From NCBI GenBank assembly GCA_028274465.1, contig CM051457.1, forward strand, positions 66,872,496-66,936,495: a DNA stretch of 64,000 nt. The letters run 5' to 3'. Below the pieces are notes generated by a model. It saw only the letters and a list, made by a program, of their open reading frames with translations. It did not search any database and had not been told where the DNA came from. The position numbers and the translations under genes were made by a program. Position 1 is the stretch's first letter. Every line of letters begins with the position of its first letter. Origin of the DNA: Plantago ovata (Eukaryota > Streptophyta > Magnoliopsida > Lamiales > Plantaginaceae). Below are positions 32,285-42,430 of this stretch, one piece after another.

Positions 32285-34388
32285 TGTAAGAAAATACGGT
32301 CAGAGTTACCCCTAGGGTACGCAGCGGAATTTCAAAAAATTTCTTAACATGCAGGTTAATTGATTATGTATATGTCGTATATATTTAAACACGTCAATGA
32401 GAAGACTTACAATACTCCAAAAGCAAGCACATCTTCCAAGTCATTGTAATAATCCGGTGAATCTTCTCCTTCGTCGAAGTCGAAGATATCTGCAATACTT
32501 TGATTATCTGCAAGACAATAAAAGTTAGTTTCCAGCTCCTAGAACCTCAACCTTGGTATCCACGGATGAACAGCCTATCGGAAGAATGCTAGGATATTCT
32601 TTGTGTGACCAAGAAGATGGGGCGGCGGTTTTCCTCCGGCGAAAGTGGCGCGCGCGTGGGCTATGGTGAGGTAGGGGAGATCGTTTTATTTTCTCTAAGA
32701 AAACTGGTAGAATAACTCTATGAAAAGTCTATTCAACTGTGTGAAAGTCTATGTCAAAAGCTCTCTAATAGTCTACTATATATAGTAGTCAATAGAAGCC
32801 TAAAGCATAAGCAATAAGACTTCGTAAAGGAATAAGAATCTAATTCTTATCGCACTAGGAAACCAATTTCAAGTCTAGATTCATTCCCAATCAAATTAAA
32901 ACTCAATCAGGAAAATCTAACTTATCCCTTGGACTTCTAATAGAGGAAGGAGTTCGACTCCTTCCCCTACACCATCTCGCGCGTGTCCTAACGGAGATAG
33001 GTGGGTCCCGATTTTGGGACCCACTTATAGTTCTAAGGCAATTCAAACTCCAAGTAGATTTTTCCCATGTGCATATGTTAATTCTAAATTAACATATCCT
33101 TTCAAATCAAACCTCTATTATATTTCTAAAATATAATCTCTAATTGTATTTACATAAAATACAATCAATTAGCCAACTCAATTAATAGTTCCAAATCATT
33201 AATTGAGCCACAAATTATTATAATCAATTCCAAATTAATTATAATCCATCAATCACAATTAATTCCAAATTAATTGCGATTCCATCTTCAAGGATATTCG
33301 GATAAGCTGAATCACAACATAGTGTGACCCATAGGGCCTCATTGTATTAAGCAAGTCCTAGACTAGGCAAAATGGAATTCCTAGACGGTTCCATTTACAA
33401 TATTAATACATGAGGACGTTTGAGAGGTTTCTCAAAGCAAACCCTTTCGTTGCGAAGTCTGTTGCGCTCAACGCGGCGATGGTAACGTCCCTTCATCTGA
33501 CTGACTCGAATGCATCTAGGATCGATGAAGTGTCTATCCCAATAATACATCCACGGGCGTCTTCAGTGAGTTGAATGGTGAATCCAATATCTATTATGAC
33601 CATCATAATAATATTGATACGCTGGCCAGCGGTTTTACCAATCAAAACTATGAACGACTATGAGCAGTGCTCTCCTGTGCTACACATGAGAGATGAATCC
33701 TTCACAGAAACACTTATCATCCCCATTTGTATGTAGCCATAATCCTGGATCGTGTCTTAGGTCAACTATTTATTCAGAGCTGACATCGACGGGTCCACCA
33801 AGGATATGGGGCAACAAATGTGATGATAAAGTCCTGTAAGTCCAAAGGACGACTGGTATCACTTCGACAACTTACCGGTTCCGATAGACACTTCGGTGTA
33901 GAGTATACATCGATGGGAGTGCCCGGTGGGTACTTCCATTGTTCGGTAATCATCCTTCGAACAACTATGCGTAGTTATGGGAACGTTTCTTGATTGTCCA
34001 ACAATACGTTCCGTGGTCGTGGGATCGGCTCACACTTGCTCTAACAAGTATAACCTCCACGCATACTAGTCTCAGCTGGTTCATTCAGACTCCTACATCC
34101 GAGATGAACCTCGACTAGGGAGAGTTTGGGATAGATGATAACTCACATAGCTCACACAATCTGTGTGATCGGTCATCTATCCGAGGGGACATGTTTAATA
34201 TCAATACAGACATGAATAGAGATATGACATGTTGTATGCCTGGTGTAATATAAATATGAAAGCGATACTAAATAGTCAAACAACAAACATATATTATATT
34301 ACATTGACCTGTGTAATAGTACATACATGCCCTTAATAAGGGCTGCATGCCCTTAATAAAGACTGTCTCTAGGACATATACACTATCA
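32285..34388 (-). repeat. E5 3' LTR
   Basis: 2104 bp, TGTAAG...CTATCA on the plus strand. It is nearly the same as 55999-58109 apart from scattered substitutions and small indels. A self-complementary TATA region (ACTATATATAGT) lies near 32774-32785. Confidence 0.95.
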
Positions 34389-34400
34389 ATCTCCCACTTG
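34389..34400 (-). other. E5 polypurine tract
   Basis: In element sense CAAGTGGGAGAT directly precedes the 3' LTR (TGATAGTG). Confidence 0.88.
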
Positions 34401-34402
34401 GA

Positions 34403-35588
34403 CTAGAGCCAGTCACATTTATGCTTAATACCCAGATTAGCATAATGTCTTAAGTGGACTTCCACTAATAAGACCCTGGTGAAAGGATCTGCCACGTTGT
34501 CCGTGGTAGAGACACGTTCTATACTAACTTCTCCTCTATCAATAATCTCACGTATAACGTGATATTTTCTAAGTACATGTTTGTTCTTGTTTGTAGATCT
34601 AGGCTCCTTAGCTTGAGCGACGGCGCCCGTATTGTCACAATAAATCGTTATTGGACTAGGAGCAGGAACAACCCTCAATTCCTTCAAGAACTCTGAAATC
34701 CAGACAACTTCTTTCGATGCTTCTGATGCAGCAATGTACTCGGCTTCTGTGGATGAGTCAGCAACCGTGGCTTGCTTATAACTCTTCCAACAGATAGCTC
34801 CTCCGTTCAATTTGAATACGTATCCTGGCTGTGACTTAAAGTCATCAGGATCTGATTCAAATCCAGCGTTGACATACCCAGACATCTTTAATTCTGGTTC
34901 TCCACCAAACACCAAGAATATCTCTTTAGTCCGTCGAAGGTACTTAAGAATGTTCTTTACAGCAGTCCAGTGAGGTACTCCTGGATTCTGTTGGTGTCGA
35001 CAAGTGACACTAAGCGCATATGCCACATCGGGCCTTGTGCAATTCATTGCATACATTATAGACCCTACTGCCGAAGCATAGGGCACACGACTCATTGCAT
35101 TTCTTTGTTCATCAATTTTAGGACTATCCTTAACTGATAAGACAATCCCATGCCTAGCTAGGAGAAAGCCTCTCTTTGAGTCGTCCATCTTATAACGCTT
35201 TAGTATTTTGTCGATGTAGGTGGACTGTGTCAATCCTAACATCCTCTTGGATCTATCTCTACAGATCTTGATCCCTAGGATGTAGTTCGCTTCACCCAAG
35301 TCCTTCATTGAGAAGGTAGTTTATAACCAAACTTTAGTCTCTTCTAGCATAGAGACATTGTTTCCCATGATCAAAATGTCATCAACATAGATGATCATGA
35401 AAACAACTCCCTTGTCGCTGTGCCTAGTGTAGACACAGGGATCTTCCTTGCTTCTGACGAAGTCAAATGATTTGACAGCTTCATCAAAGCGGATATTCCA
35501 GCTCCTAGACGCTTGCTTTAGCCCATAGATGGATCTTTGTAATTTGCATACAGCAGTTGGCCTGGTTTTACTAATAAAACCTTCCGGT
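34403..35588 (-). pseudogene. pol: E5 RT C-terminal part and RNase H
   Basis: It resumes right after the E6 insertion. In element sense it reads the QPEGF region, YGLKQASRSWNIRFDEA and the RT active site IYVDDILIMGN. A stop replaces a Gln codon at 35320-35318 (VWL, stop, TTFSM). From 35308 it is open for 301 codons: MKDLGEANYILGIKI, GSIMYAMNCTRPDVAYA, then RNase H GYVNAGFESDPDD, DSSTEAEYIAASEA and IYCDNTGAVAQA. It ends GIKHKCDWL, stop, next to the PPT. In the first RNase H motif the usual D is N (VNAG), so activity is doubtful. Confidence 0.9.
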
Positions 35589-35594
35589 TGTACC

Positions 35595-36846
35595 TGATGA
35601 ATGTGTATTTTACACTTTCATTCGAGTCTTTTTCACCTATTTCAGCTATCCTCTATGCCAATTTAGCTATATTTTAGTGCATTTTATTAGAATAGTGTCA
35701 CGTTTCCCTTTAGATTTTATTTTACAGGTTTTGGTTGAAAATCGAGGATTTCCGGGCAATTATATTGAAGTTGACAAGGAATTGGTGTTCCAGAAGCCTA
35801 TTTGGAGTATCTGAAGGTTTCCGGATAGGATTTGGAGTCTAGGGGTCGAATCTGGAGGTTAGAAGGCCACTAGAAGTCAGAAACCGAGTCCGAAAAGGGG
35901 AATAAATCCAAAAACGCGTCGAAAACGCAGAATTCCGCGAAAAAGTCTCCGGGGCGAACCGCCCCACACTTATTCGAGGCCTATATATAGTTGCTCAGAT
36001 TTTCTCCGAAATTCATACTTTTCCAGACCTACTTTCTCACCTTTCTCTGTAGTTTTAGGTAGGAACTTCCCAGAGCCTGTTCTGGGGGTTCGTAGCTTAG
36101 GGGACAATTTTTCATAGCAGTTTGGAGCTTGTAGGATCGCAATTCTTCGGAGATTGACAACCTTCGGTAACATTGTATCTTACAGTTTATTCTACTTATT
36201 TTTTATATCTTTCAACATGTTTTCTTCTATGATTTCTGTTGATTGCATGCCTATTATGAGTAGCTAAACTTATCGTTGGTGGTAGTATGTGAATTCTTAG
36301 CGAAGGGAAGATAATCTTGCTAATGGCTATATCGCGCATTATACTCCGTGTTATTGCTTTATTTCGTTGATCAGGCTCAGCCTAAATTCTCGTATGTTGT
36401 ATTAATTATTATGCACAATTGGACCCTCGTCGACCTATACGCGAGTTTATCTTCGTAGTGTTGAATAATTACGGAACACATTAGGACAATAGTGATTGAC
36501 TTGTCAGAATCGTTATCTTCGCAGTGCTTAATAATTTCAACAGGACATTAGATTGATCAAAGATCTCCATGCAAGACCGAGGAACTTATGCATGATTATC
36601 GACCCGTTATGCTTTGAAGGATCATACTATCACCAATCTCCATTATCTGTTAGAAAAACCCTTTGCTATCTGTCTGTTGTTTTATATTCTAAATTAGATT
36701 TGATAAAGCTAGTTATAGTCCTGAGAGAACGACACTCGAGTCATTCTACTGCTACACTACGGTTTTCGTTGTAGTTGTGGATTGCCTTTGGCTTAATAAC
36801 AAAATTTATTTGACTGAACCGGAACCCGACAAATCCGCGTTCATTA
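35595..36846 (+). mobile_element. E6: solo LTR of an E2-type Athila-like element
   Basis: 1252 bp beginning TGATGAATGTG and ending TTCATTA (the last CA has become TA). A perfect 5-bp duplication GTACC lies at 35590-35594 and 36847-36851. It closely resembles the E2 LTR in reverse complement. No internal region remains, so the usual explanation is recombination between two LTRs. It interrupts the E5 RT after EEEVYMV. Confidence 0.95.
35951..35989 (+). promoter_or_regulatory. E6 LTR GC palindrome and TATA box
   Basis: One palindrome GGGGCGAACCGCCCC (35951-35965) is followed by TATATATA (35982-35989): the E2-type arrangement with one unit instead of three or four. Confidence 0.72.
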
Positions 36847-36851
36847 GTACC

Positions 36852-37927
36852 ATATAGACCTCTTCCTCAAGGGTGCCATTGAGGAAGGCTGTCTTTACAT
36901 CCATCTGCCAGATCTCATAATCATAGTAGGCAGCTATCGCAAGTAGAATTCGAATAGACTTCAATTTTGCTACCGGTAAAAAGGTTTCATCGTAATCGAT
37001 GCCATACCTTTGCGTGTAGCCTTTCGCCACAAGTCTAGCCTTGTGCGTTTGTACCTTGCCATCGGCATCTGTATTTCGTTTAAAGACCCATTTGCACGCA
37101 ATAGATCTAACCCCTTGGGGCAAGTCTACCAAGTTCCAAACTTGGTTCAGGTACATGGAGTCCATTTCCAATTCCATGGCCTCTTGCCATTTGTCTAAGT
37201 CAATATCAATTATTGCCTCTTTGTAGGTCTCGGGATCTTCCCGATCTGATAAGCCGACATCATGTTCACTGATGTCTTCTATCATAAAGCTTTGCTTCTG
37301 AGGTCCTTTTGGGATCTTCTTCGACCTACGGAGCTCGACTAGTTCTGGTGCTTTTCTTTTCTGGCTTCGTGTAACATGAACATTATCAGTGGGCACTGAT
37401 GCAGCTGGTCGCACCCCGCGACCCTGTTCCCTAGCGGGAGGCTGCTCTTGTGCAACTTGTTGCACAAGTTGATTGACAACGGGTTCTATTGGTGTGGTTT
37501 CAACTGTTGATCTATTCACAGGACTCCCACTGACTATGACATGCCTAGCAAGTGTCATATCATTACCCTTGTCTGCTTCGAAAGCTCCCACTGAACTTGA
37601 GCCCAAATCAGAAGATTTAGAGAACTCATGTTCGCGCGTATCAAAGTCTGGAATTTCTTCAAGTTCTATCATGTCATCTAACCTCTCTTCTTCGAGGTAT
37701 TCTGCTTCTAAAAACTTGACGTTTCTAGATACTATCACCTTGTGATCTTCAGCATAGAATTCATAGCCTCTCGTCTGACGAGGATAGCCTATGAAATATA
37801 CTTTGACACCCTTGGCATCTAACTTATCAGTGAGCATCAGTTTGACTATCGCAGGACAGCCCCAAGGTCTAAGATAGCCCAGTGAGGGCTTCTTTCCTTT
37901 CCATAACTCATAAGGAGTTTTCTCCAC
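36852..37927 (-). pseudogene. pol: E5 integrase C-terminus and RT N-terminus
   Basis: This is an open frame of about 360 codons in E5 sense. KTPYELWKGKKPSLGYLRPWGC, VYFIGYPRQTRGYEFY and NVKFLEAEYLEEE are integrase C-terminal motifs. An acidic linker and the RT fingers follow (NQVWNLVDLPQGVRSIACKW, HKARLVAKGYTQRYGIDYDE, WQMDVKTAFLNGTLEEEVYM). It is cut there by E6. It overlaps the preceding frame by 20 bases and is offset from it, so one indel separates it from the integrase core. Confidence 0.9.
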
Positions 37928-38690
37928 TGATGTAGATTGCAGTTTTTAGTGCATATCCCCATAGATATTTTGGAAGAGTCGAGAATCCAATCATTGATCT
38001 CACCATGTCTAGCAGGGTTCGATTCCTTCTCTCAGACACACCATTTAACTGTGGTGTTCCAGGAGGAGTCCATTCCGATTGAATTCTATTTTCCTTCCAG
38101 TAGTCGATAAATTCTTCACTAAGGTATTCACCTCCTCGATCTGATCGAAGAGTGACTATCCTTAGGTTCAATTCATTCTCGACCTCATTCCTAAACTCCT
38201 TGAATTTCCCAAAGGTCTCGGATTTATTCTTCATAAGATAAATATATCCATACCTTGAGAAATCGTCAGTAAAGGTAACGAAGTAAGGATAACCCCCACG
38301 CGCATGGACTTTAAAAGGTCCACATACATCGGTATGTATGAGCTCTAAGCAGCGAGTGGCACGAACACCTTGTCCAACAAAAGGTTTGTTCGTCATCTTA
38401 CCCTTAACACATGATTCGCATGTACCATATGATTCAAAATCAAATGGTTCTAAGTAGTCCAACTTCCTTAGTCTTTGAATCCGTGTTTCATTGATATGGC
38501 CTAGCCGACAATGCCATAGATAAGATGGATTATTCTTCCTACTTGAAGACGGTTGTTTGTTATGTATTTGAAATAAAGGTAGACTACTTTGCAAAATATA
38601 TAAACCATTCACTAAGCGAGCTTTTCCATAATACTGGTCATTTAATGAAAAATAACAAGTATTATTAGCAAATCGAAAGGAAAAACCCAA
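37908..38690 (-). CDS. int: E5 integrase zinc finger and catalytic core
   Basis: 260 codons. The GAG-pre-integrase part LWHCRLGHINETRIQRLRKL with CESCVKGK completes the HHCC finger. The core carries HTDVCGPF (D), TLRSDRGGEYLSEEF (D) and PPGTPQLNGVSERRNRTL (E), so the triad is intact. It ends YALKTAIYI followed by a frame break. Upstream, protease remnants continue into 38691-38883. Confidence 0.9.
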   Translation of the reverse strand: MGFSFRFANNTCYFSLNDQYYGKARLVNGLYILQSSLPLFQIHNKQPSSSRKNNPSYLWHCRLGHINETRIQRLRKLDYLEPFDFESYGTCESCVKGKMTNKPFVGQGVRATRCLELIHTDVCGPFKVHARGGYPYFVTFTDDFSRYGYIYLMKNKSETFGKFKEFRNEVENELNLRIVTLRSDRGGEYLSEEFIDYWKENRIQSEWTPPGTPQLNGVSERRNRTLLDMVRSMIGFSTLPKYLWGYALKTAIYISGENSL

Positions 38691-39812
38691 AATTGTCTAA
38701 CAATGGAATGGAAATAATATTTCTGACAATGGATGGAACAAAATAAACGTTATCAAGTTCTAAACATTGTTCTGAAGGTAAATATATCTTGCAACGTCCA
38801 ACGCGTTTGGCTTCGACTGGATTGTCGTTCCCAACATGCAAGTCGATTTCACCTTGCTTGACTAGCCTGTGTTCAATGAGCCCCTACACATTATTACAAA
38901 TGTGCGAGCCATAGGCTGTATCTAATACCCAACCATTGGAGTCAAAAGTAGTCATGTTCATTTCAATAACAAACATACCTGAGCTAGAAGCCGGCGGCTT
39001 CTTAGCTTGATCTGCCATTAGCTTAGGGCAATCTTTCTTCCAAGGCCCTTTCTGCTTACAGAAAAGACATTCATCTGTGCGTACCGTTCCGCTTCTCTTG
39101 AACTTCCTTTTCTGGTTCAGACGCTTAGGCTTATCACTCGAAGTGTTAGCCTTGGCTCCCGACTTTCCCTTACCCTTAGCACCTTTGTTTCTCGGGTTTG
39201 GGTTAGACGGTTTCCCAACATACATGATCGATTTCTCCTTCTCAGGAAGATTTTGATCATATGTCTTCAGCAGATTATGGAGTTCGGGCAGTGTAACGTC
39301 CTTCGCATTCATGGTGGTTAATGATGAACTGCGAATACGAACTCGGCAATGATTGAAGGACAAAGATCACCATGATCTTATTCTCATCTTGAGAACATGT
39401 TCAGACATGTTCCCTCCTTCATTGAGCTTGCATCTGTGTATCTCTTTGATCAAATCCAATTCAACACTTCTTGTTGTCGTCTTAAAGAGCGACTCAAGAT
39501 GCTTCAGCATCTCATACGACAACATGCTTTCATGTTTTCTCTTCAGCTCATTGCTCATTGCCGCCAGTCATAATACACTGTGCGGATCTAGCATCCTCAT
39601 GATGCTTATCAGACTTTGCCTTGTTGGCTTGATTCTAAATCAGCAACTTGATCGGCAGTCTGATTCTCGGGACACACGGGATTAGCCTCGTCCAAGACGT
39701 ACTCAATCCTTTCGTACCTCAGCACCAAACGTATATTCCTGATCCAATCTAGGAAGTTTGGTCCGGTCAAAATTTGCTTCTCTAAGACAGCACGGAGCGA
39801 GATACTCGCCAT
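38691..39812 (-). pseudogene. gag: E5 Gag and protease
   Basis: ATG 39812-39810 gives MASISLRAVLEKQILTGPNF and DWIRNIRLVLRYERIEYVLD, the usual N-terminus of this copia group. The frame stops at 39609. Further parts read in other frames (LELDLIKEIHRCKLNEG near 39440; then 39363-38884). The zinc knuckle is CLFCKQKGPWKKDC: the His of CCHC is Pro, so metal binding is probably lost. The protease motif is VLDTAYGSHIC, with Ala in place of Gly after D-T. The reading continues out of frame to 38691. The protein is degenerate. Confidence 0.85.
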
Positions 39813-39863
39813 TTCAATTTTTCTTAGGAGAAATAGTATAGAACGAAAATAATAAATCAACTA

Positions 39864-40367
39864 TTGAAATACTATTTCTAAATACACAGTCAACATAACT
39901 AAACAACAAGGTCCTTTAGTTGTTTAGCTCCCACTATTTTCACATATGCTTGCCCCCAAAACAAACATACGGGTAATGTCCAACAAGTTACTGTAGTGGC
40001 CAAGATCCAAATCCATACTATGCTATACTCCAACGGGGGCTGGTCGCATAGCATAATATGACCGGTAGGACTATCCAATTGCGTCACGCAACTCTTGGTT
40101 GTTAAATCTAATTTAACCCGATGCTCTACATATTGTACCTATCGAGGTCGCTAGATACAATATGTAGTAAGTTATAACCATAGGATTACTCTAATCTGAC
40201 GATCACTGCGAGTCTGCAAGACGAGGTCGCCAATACAGGAAAACGCAATGAAAGTTCAAAATTAAAGCACCCCATGGAAAGCATCTCAGAAATACATACA
40301 TATACATATTTCTGCACTTATATTGGTTGGGGCTTGTAGCTTGAGAGTTGTTATCAGTCATCTACAA
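39864..40367 (-). other. E5 leader, gag-proximal part
   Basis: About 500 bp without a credible ORF, immediately 5' of gag in E5 sense. Apart from the hairpin array next to it I see no clear element. Confidence 0.6.
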
Positions 40368-40545
40368 ACAAATAAGGGCGCCGCCTACCCATCATGCATG
40401 AGCGGTCTACACGTAATGGATGCCGCCTATCCATTCTAGTTCTAAACGCGGTCAAGCACATAATGGGTGCCGCCTACCCATACATAAAATATGCGGTCCG
40501 ACAAATAAGAGGGCGCCGCCTACCCTCGCATGCATAGCGGTCGAA
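40368..40545 (-). repeat. Four tandem about 46-bp units, each with a hairpin (E5 leader)
   Basis: The units cover about 40368-40407, 40408-40453, 40454-40499 and 40500-40545. Each has the invariant loop GCCGCCT on the plus strand (AGGCGGC in E5 sense) flanked by complementary arms, then GCGGTC. Arms: GGGC/ACCC, AATGGAT/ATCCATT, ATGGGT/ACCCAT, GAGGGC/ACCCTC. Stem bases change in pairs between units. The two A-C oppositions on the plus strand become U-G wobbles in E5-sense RNA. Confidence 0.82.
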
Positions 40546-40562
40546 CGTAAAGTAAAATACGT

Positions 40563-42164
40563 TGTTGGTCCCTTTAAACAACAAGAAAAGACTAGAGGGG
40601 GGGTGAATAGTCTTTTCAAACTTTCGTTGTTTAAAACTTTCTCAGCAAGTACTTATTACTTTTCAGTAATGAGTTTGCTGATACTTAACTTTCTCAGCAA
40701 GCGTAAGTTACTTCACAGTAGCTAGGTTTGCTGATACTTAAAATCAGAGAGCGGAAGTCTTAGATACAATAAGTGCTTTTTCAGTAAATGAAGGTTTCAG
40801 CAAGTGATGTGAGTGACTGGGTACAAACAGATATGATTTGCTGAAAACTAAATACAGTAAGTAAATCACACAAACACTTTTATAGTGGTATCTGAGAGTG
40901 GCGTAATCTCTCAACTAATCCACTTTGTCCTTTCTAGGACTGAATCCACTAAGATATGATTGAGGTTCCTTACAATCTCCTATCTAGAGCGATTCAAACA
41001 GAAACCAAAGCACACTTGCTTCGTCTCCAACCTAATCAAGAGAACTCAACCTTGTTCTCCACTAAACTTGGTACTTTTAATCAGCAAAACTATGCTCGAT
41101 TAAGTTCCCCCTGAATATCACGCCTGAAAGGGTGTATTTTCAATTAGAGAGATTTGGGGTGAGATAACTTAATTATAACTTATTCAGTTACAACAAGTAA
41201 TCTAAGAAACACAACTTTGAATACTTTGCAGTAAACAAGTTTGATTGTTTCTGGTGTCAAGACTTGTTCTTGTTTGAAAGAAAGAAAGAACACTTAACTA
41301 ATTTCTTAGTCGTGTAAATTCTACTTCTTCATAAGTAGCTTTCTCAAGCTTTAAGTCTTGGAACGGATCAATGGCAGTATAGAGAGTTTGAAGGTATGTG
41401 AGTTTAAGCACAAGTGAGAGTTTTGATCACGTTGTTGACACACTTCAACTCTTTGCCGGATGACCTCTATTTATAGTGAAAATAAGGAGCCGTTGGAATT
41501 TTAAATTCCAAGGCTTTTGATCCTTAAGATGTCACTATCTTGCTTTTGTACTTTCAGCAGCGTCCTTGTTTATCTTCTAGTCTTCATGTCCTTCGCGTGC
41601 ATGCTTTGCATTTAATGCTTATTTGAATAGAATTCAAACAGTAACATTGGAGCGCAAAAGTAAGGACTTTCAGCAAGAGGTCACATATGTTCCATCAGCA
41701 AGTGGTCAGTCTCAGTTTCAGCAAGCACAACCTACTCTGTCTTTCAGATTTTCACTTATGCAATGCTGTTGCTGAAGTTTCCACTTTCTGAGCAACACGT
41801 GCCTTTGTAGATACCAGTCTTCAGAAATCTTCTTGTCTTTAGATCTTCGAATTCTTCAAGTCTTCAGATCTTCAATATTTTTCAAGATTCTGAGCGGTTT
41901 CTAATTGCTTCAATAGTTTATTTGTAAAAACCAACTACATCGTCAGCAAATGCTTCAATAGGTTATTTTCTTTTCAGAAAACAAGATACATCATAAGGGG
42001 TAAAAACCAACCTATCTAGCACCTAATCTAAGTCTTCAGCAAACGTTCCTCTTTTACAATGTCCTTAAAATTCTAAATTCCTATGGACCTTAAGAGTACT
42101 ACTTACTGGACTTTCCTTAATTTAGCATGGTTAATTGCTCATCAAAATTACAAGTTTCCTAACA
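40563..42164 (-). repeat. E7 3' LTR
   Basis: 1602 bp, TGTTGGTCCC...TTCCTAACA on the plus strand, with a TATA box at 41466-41474. It is nearly identical to 53592-55191. Confidence 0.95.
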
Positions 42165-42178
42165 AATTTCCCCGTTTT
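42165..42178 (-). other. E7 polypurine tract
   Basis: In element sense AAAACGGGGAAATT before the LTR start. One purine of the E3 version has become C. Confidence 0.85.
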
Positions 42179-42430
42179 TGATGTTAGCAATCCATGGCTA
42201 AATTAATTGTTACCCTTTTAGAGGTTTCTGATGTTGAATAAATCAGTTGATTAATGCAAGCATACTTGAATAATTAAATAGTAAGCATATGTAAATTGCA
42301 TAATCAAAAACCAATAAGGGTCAAAAGCTTCATTGCTGATAGTTACCTTTCAGAAGTTTACAAGAAGTAGCAGAGATAACTTTAAACAGAATCAGCAAAC
42401 AAACACTTTAACAAGAACTATTACAGAGAG

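Noticed and set aside
40368..40545. CRISPR-like array
   Set aside because: The units are contiguous hairpin repeats in a retroelement leader with no unique spacers of constant length, in a plant genome.
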